64,000 nt of DNA from Maridesulfovibrio sp. (GCF_963678865.1 NZ_OY787459.1:3278501-3342500); one strand, 5' to 3'. Shown: positions 1-7,897, numbered from the stretch's first letter. Translations and numbers: made by a program. The notes: generated by a model not told the origin, from the sequence alone.

Positions 1-1466
1 CTGAATACAGCCTTGAAAGGAACACTGGCCTTGCCTTTAATAATGTACTCTCCATTAAGTTTCTTTTGACCCTGCTTGATATCCATCAGCTCTATTTCAT
101 TGATGTTGTCAGGAAAAATGAGGTTGTACCAGTTGTGTGCTGCCTTGGTTCCGTAGTGCAGCTGTGCGAACCGTCTTGCCTGTTGCAGTCCGTTACGTCT
201 GGCTTCAAGCAACGCCTTTTCATGTGCCTCTACCATGGTTTCTGAACTTGGTGCCTTGCCCTCGACTTCGACAACAAAGTAGCGTGACTCAGATTTAAGT
301 GCCGGAGGCATAGGTGTCAGACGAAATGGAATTTCAGGGGCATCTGATTTTACCTCTGTCTTGATTTCTTCCCTGTCCTGTTCCTGTTGGGTAACTACAG
401 GAGTCTCTGTGACTGCTTCGTGCTGAGGTTCTGGCTGAACCTTTTTCGGGGCCGGTTCAGGCTCAGCCTGTTTGGCAGGGGAATCTATTTCAATTTGTGC
501 TGTTTTCGGTTTTGCAGGGGGGGTAGGCTCCTGTCCCTTTGAAATAAAGAAGAAGGCGGCGGCAGCGATGCCCACAATGATCACGGCAATTCCTGCGATC
601 AGGCCTTTGGATATGCCCTGACCGCCTTTTTTGCTGCTGGCGGCTGGAGAGTCCCAGGATTCGAGTATCTCTTTAAGTTCCGTTGCTACGGCGGTGCAGT
701 TTTCATAACGGTCTTTCGGATTCTTGTTTAAACATTTCTGGACGACCTGTTCCAGTTGCGGGGGGATATCAGTACTGCCCATTTCCTCAAAAGTGGGCGG
801 TTGATCATTTATATGCATCATGGCGGTGAGTTGCGGAGTATTGCCTTTGAAAGGTCTTTTCCCGGTCAGCAGATAGTACATGACCACCCCCATGGAGTAG
901 ATATCACTACTTTCGTTGACCATCTCTCCGCGAATCTGTTCCGGGGACATATAGGATGCGGTTCCTACTCCCATAGTTGTCATTTCGGAATTTTCTTCTC
1001 CAATGAGTTTGGCTATCCCGAAATCTGCGACCTTGACCTGCCCTTTGTTGGTAACAAACATGTTGGCGGGCTTTATGTCCCGGTGGACCACCCCTATTTC
1101 GTGTGCGGCCTGCAAGGCTTTGAATGCCTGGATGAACATATCAACTTTTTGCTGCATGGGAGCATCCATGCAGTCGCTCATTTCTTTGCCCTGCACGTAT
1201 TCCATTACCATGCAGTAATTATCGGAATCGAAATCAATAACTTTTACAATTCCCGGGTGGTCGATATTGGACTGTGTGACTGCCTCGATTTTGAATTTTT
1301 CCCGTACGGATTTGTTTTCAACGAAATTCTTCTTAAGCCGTTTGATTACGACCTTGAACCCAAGATCCTTGTTATGGCCGAAATAAATGTCGGCCATACC
1401 GCCGCCCATATCCAGAGCTTCATCGATTATGTATTTACCGAGTACAGTGTCGCCCACTTTGTACAT
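1..1466 (-). CDS. Membrane-anchored Hanks-type Ser/Thr protein kinase (3' end cut by window edge)
   Basis: The reverse strand reads MYKVGDTVLGKYIIDEAL and continues through a Gly-rich loop (MGGGMADIYFG), the VVIKRL lysine, HRDIKPAN, DFGIAK and a SPE motif, so every catalytic kinase element is present. After the kinase domain (about residues 10-270) comes one membrane segment (GLIAGIAVIIVGIAAAAFFF, about residues 282-303), then a Pro/Glu/Lys-rich linker and an extracytoplasmic region that runs off the window. The start has a GGAAG ribosome site just upstream. The gene is divergent from the peptide cluster. With the FHA protein at 12.7 kb and the PP2C phosphatase at 21 kb it forms a complete kinase/reader/phosphatase set, so it probably controls the secretion locus. 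That role is inference; the kinase assignment is direct. Confidence 0.95.
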   Translation of the reverse strand, partial: MYKVGDTVLGKYIIDEALDMGGGMADIYFGHNKDLGFKVVIKRLKKNFVENKSVREKFKIEAVTQSNIDHPGIVKVIDFDSDNYCMVMEYVQGKEMSDCMDAPMQQKVDMFIQAFKALQAAHEIGVVHRDIKPANMFVTNKGQVKVADFGIAKLIGEENSEMTTMGVGTASYMSPEQIRGEMVNESSDIYSMGVVMYYLLTGKRPFKGNTPQLTAMMHINDQPPTFEEMGSTDIPPQLEQVVQKCLNKNPKDRYENCTAVATELKEILESWDSPAASSKKGGQGISKGLIAGIAVIIVGIAAAAFFFISKGQEPTPPAKPKTAQIEIDSPAKQAEPEPAPKKVQPEPQHEAVTETPVVTQQEQDREEIKTEVKSDAPEIPFRLTPMPPALKSESRYFVVEVEGKAPSSETMVEAHEKALLEARRNGLQQARRFAQLHYGTKAAHNWYNLIFPDNINEIELMDIKQGQKKLNGEYIIKGKASVPFKAVF

Positions 1467-1868
1467 TTTTTTCTTCCGTTTGTTTGAAAATAGAAAGGGA
1501 GGTTCAACTCTGGAAACAGGGGGGCTGCTTCCGGATCTCTGCCGTTATAGTTTGGAGGCGGAAGTGCGTACAAGCACGGTTTGCGCCATATTTTCATAAT
1601 TCCTATAACACATTAATCGTTCCTATCAAATATAGCAAGATCTCCCCAAATTTTCAGGATATAAAAAAGAAACAGGAGTCTTTTCATCCATTGCGATGGC
1701 AGTGGAACCTTGGAAGATTATGACGGAACCCGTTTCATGAGGGTCTGAACGGAGATTCATTCTAGGTCAAGGATGCACGGCTTTCTTAATGTGTCTCCCC
1801 TGTTCTTTAGGGTTATTTTTGTTAACACTTTGAAATATAAGCATTTGATTGATCGGTAACATGAGATG
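1467..1868. other. Non-coding stretch between divergent kinase and peptide genes
   Basis: About 400 bases with no convincing gene. Short open frames here lack ribosome sites and overlap the kinase start region. The sequence becomes AT-rich toward the peptide genes, and its right end leads into the candidate upstream activating sequence and sigma-54 promoter. I see no known riboswitch or RNA in it. Confidence 0.6.
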
Positions 1869-1907
1869 TGTCCACAGTGATGGACAAAGAGTCTTGCTTT
1901 ATGGACA
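1869..1907. promoter_or_regulatory. Candidate activator site: TGTCCA-N6-TGGACA plus a further TGGACA
   Basis: An inverted repeat TGTCCA/TGGACA with a 6-base spacer lies at 1869-1886. A third copy, TGGACA, lies at 1902-1907, exactly 21 bases (two helical turns) after the second. The group sits roughly 100-135 bases upstream of the sigma-54-like promoter, where bacterial enhancer-binding proteins usually bind. The repeats are directly visible; the function is inferred from position and phasing. Confidence 0.45.
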
Positions 1908-2001
1908 GTTTTATGGTTTATAATTTGTGTCTCTTATTTTTACATTAAGAAATGTTCAGTGAACACGGTCCTTATATGTCTTTCAGGGTAGATTAGATGT
2001 T

Positions 2002-2019
2002 TTGGCACGGTAAGTGCTT
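2002..2019 (+). promoter_or_regulatory. Sigma-54 (-24/-12) promoter for the peptide genes
   Basis: TTGGCACG, then GTAA, then GTGCTT matches the RpoN consensus TTGGCACG-N4-TTGC at all but one position. The GG (2004-2005) and GC (2016-2017) doublets are exactly 12 bases apart. Transcription would begin near 2029, leaving a leader of about 35 bases before the first peptide start at 2065. It is the only such match I noticed in this window. Confidence 0.65.
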
Positions 2020-2064
2020 AAAAAGGGCAGTGAATTTAAAAACCATTTATTGGAGGTAAAGAGA

Positions 2065-2331
2065 ATGTCTTTTGATGATGCAAGCGCAAATGTTGGTGTG
2101 AATCAGGCCGGTAAATCCGGTGGCGATGCAGCTGGTTACGCTGGTGCAAGCTCCGGCGCAAGCGCTGGTTATGGTTCCGGTCATGGAACTGCGACTGTGC
2201 AGAATGTAGACCCCATCGGTACCGGTGTAGGTGTTGGCGGTGACGCTGCTTCCGGTGCTAGCGCAGCCGGCGCAATGGGTGGCGATGCAACTGACAACAC
2301 CTCTATCGGTTCTATCAACATCAGCTCTTAG
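2065..2331 (+). CDS. Gly/Ala/Ser-rich small peptide, copy 1 (putative secreted precursor)
   Basis: 88 residues starting at MSFDDASANVGVNQAGKSGG, chosen because TGGAGGT lies at 2051-2057 and the same first residues open the sister genes. An in-frame upstream ATG is not shared by the copies. The family has three parts: a conserved N-terminal block ending in GKSGGDA, a variable middle rich in Gly, Ser, Ala and Tyr, and a conserved tail GTGVGVGGDAASGA...GGDATDNTSIGSINISS. The tripeptide-like GGDA recurs three times. There is no Cys, no Sec signal and no membrane helix. Nearby C39-like ABC, HlyD and TolC genes suggest type I export, and the GKSGG end of the N-block could be a double-Gly leader. 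Copy 1 has the most divergent middle (HGTATVQNVDPI). Function is unknown. Confidence 0.85.
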   Translation: MSFDDASANVGVNQAGKSGGDAAGYAGASSGASAGYGSGHGTATVQNVDPIGTGVGVGGDAASGASAAGAMGGDATDNTSIGSINISS

Positions 2332-2371
2332 GCTGTTTGGCTAACATTAATCTTTAAATCTGGAGAAAATT

Positions 2372-2647
2372 ATGTCTTTTGATGATGCAGGCGCAAATGT
2401 GGGTGTAAATCAGGCCGGTAAATCCGGCGGTGATGCAATGGGTGGCGCAAGCGCCGGTTCATTTGCAGATGCAGGTCAAGGCAGTGGTTCCGGTTCCGGT
2501 TTTGCTTCCGGTGGCGGCTCTACTTATGCTGAAGGTACCGGTGTTGGGGTAGGCGGCGATGCTGCTTCTGGTGCTGGCGCAGCCGGCGCAATGGGCGGCG
2601 ATGCTACTGATAACACCTCTATCGGTTCTATCAATATCAGCTCTTAA
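2372..2647 (+). CDS. Gly/Ala/Ser-rich small peptide, copy 2
   Basis: 91 residues with the family N-block (MSFDDAGANVGVNQAGKSGG) and tail (GGDATDNTSIGSINISS). The middle is built of GSGSGSGFASGGGS-type sequence followed by YAEGTGVGVGG. CTGGAGA precedes the start. It lies 40 bases after copy 1 and very likely shares its transcript. The only charged residues are a few Asp/Glu and the single Lys of GKSGG. As in the sister genes, the ends are much better conserved than the middle, the pattern expected of a precursor whose ends are recognised by shared machinery. Confidence 0.85.
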   Translation: MSFDDAGANVGVNQAGKSGGDAMGGASAGSFADAGQGSGSGSGFASGGGSTYAEGTGVGVGGDAASGAGAAGAMGGDATDNTSIGSINISS

Positions 2648-2677
2648 GGCCTTAACTTTTAATAAAAGGAGACCAGT

Positions 2678-2956
2678 ATGTCTTTCGCAGATGATTCCCA
2701 GGCAAATGTGGGTGTAAATCAGTCCGGTAAATCCGGTGGTGATGCTGCTGGATTCGCAAGCGCAGGTTCCGGCGCAGATGCAGGCTCCGGTGTGGGTTCC
2801 GGTTCCGGCTCAGCTTCCGGTTGGGGCGGTGCTTATGCAGAAGGTACCGGTGTAGGTGTCGGAGGTGACGCAATGTCCGGCGCAGGCGCAACCGGCGCAG
2901 CAGCTGGCGATGCTACTGACAACACTTCTATCGGCTCTATTAACATCAGTTCTTAA
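2678..2956 (+). CDS. Gly/Ala/Ser-rich small peptide, copy 3
   Basis: 92 residues opening MSFADDSQANVGVNQSGKSGG, one residue longer in the N-block than the others. The middle is GSGADAGSGVGSGSGSASGW followed by AYAEGTGVGVGGDAMSGAG. The penultimate GGDA motif is AAGDA here. The tail TDNTSIGSINISS is unchanged. AAGGAG lies before the start, 30 bases after copy 2. No cysteine and no signal peptide. Same inferred role as the other copies. Confidence 0.85.
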   Translation: MSFADDSQANVGVNQSGKSGGDAAGFASAGSGADAGSGVGSGSGSASGWGGAYAEGTGVGVGGDAMSGAGATGAAAGDATDNTSIGSINISS

Positions 2957-2990
2957 TAAGCCGTTTTTGTATGTTTGGTGGGAGACTGTA

Positions 2991-3128
2991 AGGTCTTCGG
3001 CAAATTCAGGTGTAAACCTAGCCGATACATAAGGTGGTGATGTTATGTTCACTGCTTGTGCGACCGGTGCTGCCGGTGGCGATGCCACCGACAACACTTG
3101 TATCGGTTCTATTAACGTCAGTTCCTAG
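2991..3128 (+). pseudogene. Decayed fifth copy of the Gly/Ala/Ser-rich peptide gene
   Basis: Between copies 3 and 4, nucleotide similarity to the family continues: remnants of the N-block codons near 2991-3040, an internal deletion of the middle, and an almost intact 3' end. The frame is broken in the N-block (stop codons such as TAAACC). From an ATG at 3045, however, a 27-residue open frame runs MFTACATGAAGGDATDNTCI then GSINVSS, preserving the family tail with two Cys not found in any intact copy. I call it a pseudogene. Translation of the short tail peptide cannot be excluded, because AAGGTGGTG lies upstream. Confidence 0.75.
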
Positions 3129-3169
3129 TTGCCATAAGGCAATTTTAACTTCAGTTCAAGGAGAAAATT

Positions 3170-3442
3170 ATGTCTTTTGATGATGCTCAGGCAAATGTTG
3201 GTGTAAATCAGTCCGGTAAATCTGGTGGCGATGCAATGGGTAGCGCAGGCGCTTACTCCGGTGCAGACGCAGGTTCTGCTAGTGGTTACGGTCATGGATC
3301 AGCTTCCGGTTCCGGCGCATTCGCAGAAGGTACCGGCATAGGTGTTGGCGGCGATGCAGCTTCCGGCGCAGGTGCAGCTGGTGCAATGGGTGGCGATGCT
3401 GCCGATAACACCTCTATCGGTTCCATCAATATCAGCTCCTAA
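3170..3442 (+). CDS. Gly/Ala/Ser-rich small peptide, copy 4
   Basis: 90 residues, MSFDDAQANVGVNQSGKSGG at the N-terminus and GGDAADNTSIGSINISS at the C-terminus (Thr to Ala before DNTS). The middle contains AYSGADAGSASGYGHGSASG and then FAEGTGIGVGG. CAAGGAGA precedes the start. It is the last copy and is followed after 15 bases by a strong terminator, so peptide mRNA is probably made in excess of the downstream ligase mRNA. Confidence 0.85.
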   Translation: MSFDDAQANVGVNQSGKSGGDAMGSAGAYSGADAGSASGYGHGSASGSGAFAEGTGIGVGGDAASGAGAAGAMGGDAADNTSIGSINISS

Positions 3443-3456
3443 GTTAAGTATATAAA

Positions 3457-3488
3457 AAAGAACGGAGGGATTCCTCCGTTCTTTTTTT
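3457..3488 (+). terminator. Rho-independent terminator after the peptide genes
   Basis: AAGAACGGAGG, loop GATT, CCTCCGTTCTT followed by a T run (3480-3487). It separates the abundant small-peptide cistrons from the ATP-grasp gene that starts 19 bases later. Partial read-through would give a precursor-to-enzyme expression ratio typical of peptide natural-product loci. Confidence 0.9.
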
Positions 3489-3506
3489 AGAAATGAAGGA
3501 AAGATC

Positions 3507-4499
3507 ATGAGTAAACCCGTTATCGGATTACTGGCAAATCATGGAAGTACTCAGTTAGACGCGATCCGTGAAGCAGTTGAAGCGGAGGGAGGTCAGCCGC
3601 TTGTTTTAGATATCCGTTTGGGTGGTGAGAACAAGCCGACAATGACCATTACTGATGATTCTCTCAAATATGACGGATATGACCTTTCAGATGTCCGGGC
3701 CATACATATCAGATGTAATGCTTTGAATACGATTCCTTCACTTCCGCCGGTAATGAACCCGACTACCTACGCTCAGTTCCGGCATCAGTTTCTCGTCGAA
3801 CAGGAATACTATGCTTCGACCATGAGTTTTTTTGATGAATACCGCTCTCGCGGGGGGCTGCTGGTCAATTCGCTCTCAGAGGTCTACCTGGACCATGATT
3901 CCAAAAGCCAGTTTTACGAAAAGCTTGCAGCTAACGGGTTTCCGGCCCCAGTAACTTTAAGCACCAATTCACCGGAACGCGCGGAAGCCTTTGTCAGGGA
4001 AGTCGGCGAGGCTGTTGTCAAACCTGCCTCCGGTGTAGGGTCCACCCGTATTGTCACAACTGCGGATCTTGCTTCTCTGTCGAGGTTGAGCCACAGCCCC
4101 ATTTTAATGCAGGAATGTGTTAAAGGCCCTACCATCCGGGTTCATATTGTTGGCGATCAAGTCGTACTGGCACTCAAAATTATCAATGAAGGCGGGGTTG
4201 ATTCCCGCACAGAGACCAAAGAATTTCATTACTATGACATGCCGGAAGATGCGTGTGAGAAAATTGTTCGCTGCAACCGTATGCTCGGACTCCACTACGC
4301 AGCCTGGGATGTTATAGAAGTAGAGGGTGGCAACGGATATTGCTATCTTGATTGTAATCCCGGTCCATATGTAATGTGGATCGGAGAAGATTTTTACCGG
4401 GAGGTTTTCAGGAATCTTGCGCGGTATATGATCGTCTTTGCAGAGTCCGGGTCGGTTGAGCAGGCATCCCGGTCAGTGCGGAGAGTGGAAAGGATTTGA
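3507..4499 (+). CDS. RimK-like ATP-grasp ligase (candidate peptide-modifying enzyme)
   Basis: 330 residues. ATP-grasp enzymes join a carboxylate to an amine, hydroxyl or thiol through an acyl-phosphate. The visible signature is the ATP-binding lysine at 172 in VVKPASGVGSTRI, the QECVKGPTIRVHIVGDQ strand region, and the metal-binding D282-C-N284-P in CYLDCNPGPYVMW. The N-terminal 120 residues form a pre-grasp domain (GLLANHGSTQLDAIREAV). AAGGAAAG precedes the start. It directly follows the small peptide genes, so the simplest inference is that it modifies them, as graspetide ligases do with Ser/Thr-Asp/Glu esters. Glutathione-synthase- or RimK-like chemistry on another substrate is possible. 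A second, degenerate homologue lies at 19930-20943. Confidence 0.85.
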   Translation: MSKPVIGLLANHGSTQLDAIREAVEAEGGQPLVLDIRLGGENKPTMTITDDSLKYDGYDLSDVRAIHIRCNALNTIPSLPPVMNPTTYAQFRHQFLVEQEYYASTMSFFDEYRSRGGLLVNSLSEVYLDHDSKSQFYEKLAANGFPAPVTLSTNSPERAEAFVREVGEAVVKPASGVGSTRIVTTADLASLSRLSHSPILMQECVKGPTIRVHIVGDQVVLALKIINEGGVDSRTETKEFHYYDMPEDACEKIVRCNRMLGLHYAAWDVIEVEGGNGYCYLDCNPGPYVMWIGEDFYREVFRNLARYMIVFAESGSVEQASRSVRRVERI

Positions 4500-4616
4500 T
4501 GATATTTTTTATTGTTTGAGGAACCGGAGTTTGTTCCGGCTTGAGGGGAAATTCAGGAAAGCCGCCATTTGGCAGTTCGTTCATGGGGGTGGCCTGAAAA
4601 ACAAGAAGGTGTAACC

Positions 4617-5156
4617 ATGAAGAAAACCATTCTCTTTTTAAGTGTCTTCTGTATGATTCTTTTTACGTCTGTTGTCTATGCGCAGGACCGCAATCTGATG
4701 AAAACAGATGACATCGTCAACCAGCTTAATGCTGAACCCAAACCCAAAGTTAAATTCAGGGCTATCAAAATCGGAGGTGCTCCTGCTCCTGCCGAAAAGG
4801 CCGTTGAGCCGCCGCAAGTGACATTTGATATCCGTTTCAAGTATGATTCCACTGAACTGGCCGATGCAATGTCCAAAAAGCAGTTGCAAGAACTCGCCAA
4901 AGCTTTGAGCAATGACGCTTTTGCCAATGCCCGTTTTGAAATCGGTGGGCATACCGATTCCAAGGGCAGTGCTGCTTACAATATGGCCCTCTCCGACAGA
5001 AGAGCAGATGCCGTTCGTAATTTCCTGCTTGATAATGGAGTGGCAAGCTCCAAGATGAGTGTAAAAGGATATGGTGAAACCCTGCCGATTTATCCGAACG
5101 ATACTGCAGAAGGACGGGCTAAAAACCGTCGTGTTGTAATCAAAAGGCTTAAGTAA
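4617..5156 (+). CDS. OmpA-family peptidoglycan-binding exported protein
   Basis: 179 residues starting MKKTILFLSVFCMILFTSVV with a signal peptide cleaved near VYAQ. GAAGGTG precedes this ATG. The C-terminal 110 residues are an OmpA/MotB domain: the beta strand VTFDIRFKYDSTELA, then IGGHTDSKGSAAYNMALSDRRADAVRNFL, then the KGYGE and AKNRRV blocks that bind meso-diaminopimelate in the family. There is no beta-barrel or lipobox, so it is a soluble or complex-associated periplasmic protein. Its place in the secretion locus suggests it anchors the exporter, the outer-membrane factors or the peptides to the cell wall. Confidence 0.9.
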   Translation: MKKTILFLSVFCMILFTSVVYAQDRNLMKTDDIVNQLNAEPKPKVKFRAIKIGGAPAPAEKAVEPPQVTFDIRFKYDSTELADAMSKKQLQELAKALSNDAFANARFEIGGHTDSKGSAAYNMALSDRRADAVRNFLLDNGVASSKMSVKGYGETLPIYPNDTAEGRAKNRRVVIKRLK

Positions 5157-5165
5157 GCTTTGTTG

Positions 5166-5209
5166 AACCGGTATAAGGAGATTTGTACTTCTTATACCGG
5201 TTTGTTTTT
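5166..5209 (+). terminator. Terminator after the OmpA-family gene
   Basis: AACCGGTATAAG and CTTATACCGGTT form a 12-base-pair stem around a loop of about 13 bases, followed by TGTTTTT. It closes the ligase/OmpA unit. Confidence 0.8.
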
Positions 5210-5252
5210 GGGGCAGTTTTTATATTCACCAAAAAGCAATGGAGGTACACAA

Positions 5253-6821
5253 GTGCGCCTACAATCGAGAGCTCGGTATTGTTCCTGCTTCCCGGTTTCT
5301 CTTAGCTCTGTTGCCGGTGTATTTTTATTCTTCTTTTTGGTTTTACTGCTTTCAGGGTGCGATTCCGGGGAGCAGGAAACTCCCCCCCCGCCGAGGACAG
5401 CTATTCAGCTTCCCGAAGATTCGGGACTGACTTCGGCTGCCAAATCCGGTCCTCCTGTTTTTTACCAGTATACCATTCTTCCCGGATCTCCCCCGAAAAT
5501 GCTGGTGGAGTTCTCAGTTACCGAGCTTAAACCCGGTATTGATTATATTGTCGTTCCGACTCAGTTCGGTACTGCTCACAATATTCAAAAATATTTCAAA
5601 AATATAAGGGCATTCGACAGCCATGATAAAAAGGTTGCCGTAGTCCCGGACAGGTCCCATTCCCCAAGGTTGCTTGGGCTTGCCATGGCGGCATGGAAGA
5701 TCAGTGTCCCGCAGGACGGCTTTATTAAAGTCAAAGCTGAGTTGGTCGAGCCGGCGGCGAAGGAGTTGGGTTACGGTTGGATTCTGCAGAATCATTTGCG
5801 TGATGACTGGGTCCAGTTTGCTGCCACCAGTTCGCGGATATCATTGGAGTCGGTGTTAAAGTCCAGAAGGGTTGAACGCTTTGATTTCAAGCTTCCCCAA
5901 GGAACACGCATAGTCTGTTCTGAAAAGAAACAAGAAGACGGATATGCCTATGATCTTTGGACGATGGCTTTTATAGGCGACTACAAAAAAGTGCAGAGTT
6001 TTTCAGACGATTTCGTGAGCGTTGAAGCATATGCCAATCCTCCAGGGCTAAAGCTCAAGGAAATTATTGGCAAATCGACTAAGGACATAGCCGGAATTCT
6101 CCGGCATGCCATCAAAATTTATGGTGGCCCGCCAGACCCTGCCAGCGGACTCCCATTGAAAGTCAGGACTGTTTATCAGACAGATTCGGCTTTTTCCCGT
6201 CCCAGATTTAAGGCCGGTGTAGCGTGCAATAAAGATTTCTTTTTCGCTTTCACCAATACCGAGGGCGGCCTTACAGATTATGTGACGCATGAAAGTTTGC
6301 ACTTCTACAATGAGTGGGCTTTCAGCGGACAACCTATCCCTCCATCCGGTACTCCTGCAGATGTAATGTGGGTGCTTGAAGGCTTCAACGAGTACGTTAC
6401 ATTTAAATGGCAATATGATGCGGGGATGATTAGTGCAGAAAGTTTTTGGAAGCATATGCGGGATAAAAAGAAAGCATACATGGCTTCCAAGTGGAAGAAT
6501 ACGCATTCAATACGCAGTGCTGCTGATCATTATAACTCTCAGGAAGCATTTGATATTATTTATGCTAAAGGGCCGTTGGTGGCTCTGTTGCTTGATCAAA
6601 GCATCAAGGAACAGACAAATAATTCAAAGTCTATTGACGATGTTTTTGTTCAACTGTATAGAAACTATAATAGATATCAAGGTAGGCGGTTGTACACGAA
6701 CAAAGATGTGCTGAATATCCTTACGGATATTACCGGTGCTGATTACAGCAATTTATATAAGAAGTGGGTTTTGGGTACAGAGTCACTTGATTTCTCATCT
6801 GTTCCGCAACTTGGCGGTTGA
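5253..6821 (+). CDS. M61-type zinc aminopeptidase-like lipoprotein
   Basis: 522 residues from a GTG start with GGAGG seven bases upstream (5241-5245). A longer frame exists upstream but overlaps the preceding terminator. The N-terminus has a hydrophobic segment ending in the lipobox LLLSGC, so it should be a lipoprotein. A beta-rich N-terminal region is followed by THESLHFYNEWAF, an HExxH zinc motif with His346, and VLEGFNEYVTF, whose Glu376 fits the third ligand of gluzincins. Layout and motifs match the M61 glycyl-aminopeptidase family. It sits inside the secretion locus, so it may trim or clear Gly-rich peptides in the periplasm. The activity is from family knowledge and the substrate is inference. 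Confidence 0.8.
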   Translation: MRLQSRARYCSCFPVSLSSVAGVFLFFFLVLLLSGCDSGEQETPPPPRTAIQLPEDSGLTSAAKSGPPVFYQYTILPGSPPKMLVEFSVTELKPGIDYIVVPTQFGTAHNIQKYFKNIRAFDSHDKKVAVVPDRSHSPRLLGLAMAAWKISVPQDGFIKVKAELVEPAAKELGYGWILQNHLRDDWVQFAATSSRISLESVLKSRRVERFDFKLPQGTRIVCSEKKQEDGYAYDLWTMAFIGDYKKVQSFSDDFVSVEAYANPPGLKLKEIIGKSTKDIAGILRHAIKIYGGPPDPASGLPLKVRTVYQTDSAFSRPRFKAGVACNKDFFFAFTNTEGGLTDYVTHESLHFYNEWAFSGQPIPPSGTPADVMWVLEGFNEYVTFKWQYDAGMISAESFWKHMRDKKKAYMASKWKNTHSIRSAADHYNSQEAFDIIYAKGPLVALLLDQSIKEQTNNSKSIDDVFVQLYRNYNRYQGRRLYTNKDVLNILTDITGADYSNLYKKWVLGTESLDFSSVPQLGG

Positions 6822-7147
6822 GTCTTGCTGCGAGGGGCAAGGGGGACTTTCAAAAAATAGTCCATTTAAGGACATCTACGTTTTCGTGATGGCTGCTTAA
6901 ACATATTCGGAATATTTTTTATTCCGACAGGATTTTCACGTGCTGTTTTTGGATAATGCCCTAATACTGGGTATTCCGAACGTGCCGTTTGATTTTTGAT
7001 GCCCTGTTCACGAAAGGATTGTTATAGGAAAATCACATATTCAACTTAATTTTTGTATAATTTTGTTGTAATGTGGTTATTGATCTGTTTTTTGAGGTGT
7101 TATGAAGTGTTAACAGGATATGAAAGGTATAGGTCAAGGCAAGTTCA
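6822..7147. other. Intergenic region before the exporter operon
   Basis: 326 bases without a gene. It contains an inverted repeat CGGAAT-N7-ATTCCG near 6907-6925, with a further TATTCCGAAC at about 6972, and a TATAAT at 7056-7061 without a good -35 box. These could be an operator and the promoter of the parvulin-HlyD-ABC-FHA genes, but the evidence is weak. No sigma-54 match was found here. Confidence 0.4.
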
Positions 7148-7897
7148 ATGGATTTGAATGCGACGATAACAACAGTGTACGGCACGCCCATAAGAGGGAA
7201 AGATGTCGTTGACCTGCTCAAGGTTGAAGGTTCTTTTCGAAGTGCCGTTTACGGCCTCATTGAACGGGAAGTGGTCAAGACAAAATTTCAGGAATACAAA
7301 ATTAAGTATTCCGATAGAGAATATAAGCAGTTTCTGATTTCCCGTAAGGTGGAGAGCGGGGTTCCGTGTGCCAGAAGCATGGCTAAATTCTGCAGATTGA
7401 ACGGCGTTACCGAGTTGCTCTGGGAAGAACATGCCAAGGTTTTATTCTATAAAGAAAAAGTAAAGGAATTTGTAGTTACCCCGGTAAAGATCAAAGATTA
7501 TTTTAAGCAGAATAAGCTCTGCTTTTCCTCTCTCGAAGTTTCGCGGATTGTCGTCAAAGACAAGAAAACCATCGATTTCATCCATAATATGTGCACCCAG
7601 AAGGGAAAACATTTCGCCACACTGGCAAAAAAATATTCCCTCGACGAAAACACCGGTAAACTTGGCGGTTCTCTCGGACTGATCAGGCGCGGAACTCTGC
7701 CTCATGATGTGGAAAAAGAGCTTTTCTCCTGCAAGAAAGGTGATATTTGCGGTCCATATAATGAGGCCGGGCTTTGGACTCTATATAAGATTTTCAGCAA
7801 GAAGACTCCCAAGCTGACCAAAAGTCTGGAGGAATATATTTCAGGTATTATTTTTTCCGACTGGTTGAGGAGTCATGTACTGGAGGCTAAGGCCTAA
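7148..7897 (+). CDS. Parvulin-type (PpiC/SurA-like) peptidyl-prolyl isomerase, cytoplasmic
   Basis: 249 residues. The C-terminal half contains a rotamase core: VSRIVVKDKKTIDFIHNMC, HFATLAKKYSLDENTGKLGGSLG, then FSCKKGDICGPYNEAGLWTLYKI. The N-terminal 110 residues are helical and SurA-like. Unlike SurA or PrsA there is no signal peptide or lipobox, so the protein should stay in the cytoplasm. It is the first gene of the export operon, 58 bases before the HlyD gene. Parvulins beside HlyD and cNMP-C39-ABC exporters are known from other peptide-export loci, so a precursor chaperone role is likely but inferred. It has several Cys residues but no obvious metal motif. Confidence 0.8.
   Translation: MDLNATITTVYGTPIRGKDVVDLLKVEGSFRSAVYGLIEREVVKTKFQEYKIKYSDREYKQFLISRKVESGVPCARSMAKFCRLNGVTELLWEEHAKVLFYKEKVKEFVVTPVKIKDYFKQNKLCFSSLEVSRIVVKDKKTIDFIHNMCTQKGKHFATLAKKYSLDENTGKLGGSLGLIRRGTLPHDVEKELFSCKKGDICGPYNEAGLWTLYKIFSKKTPKLTKSLEEYISGIIFSDWLRSHVLEAKA

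Noticed and set aside
756..1487. Plus-strand open frame of 243 residues opposite the kinase gene
   Set aside because: It is the complement of the well-conserved kinase coding sequence; His/Phe-rich nonsense composition and no ribosome site.
1600..1760. Riboswitch in the upstream region
   Set aside because: No conserved core of a known class could be found, and the region is not directly before a gene on either strand.
2652..3097. Minus-strand frames over the peptide genes
   Set aside because: Arg/His-rich or repetitive shadows of the Gly/Ala-rich codons on the other strand.
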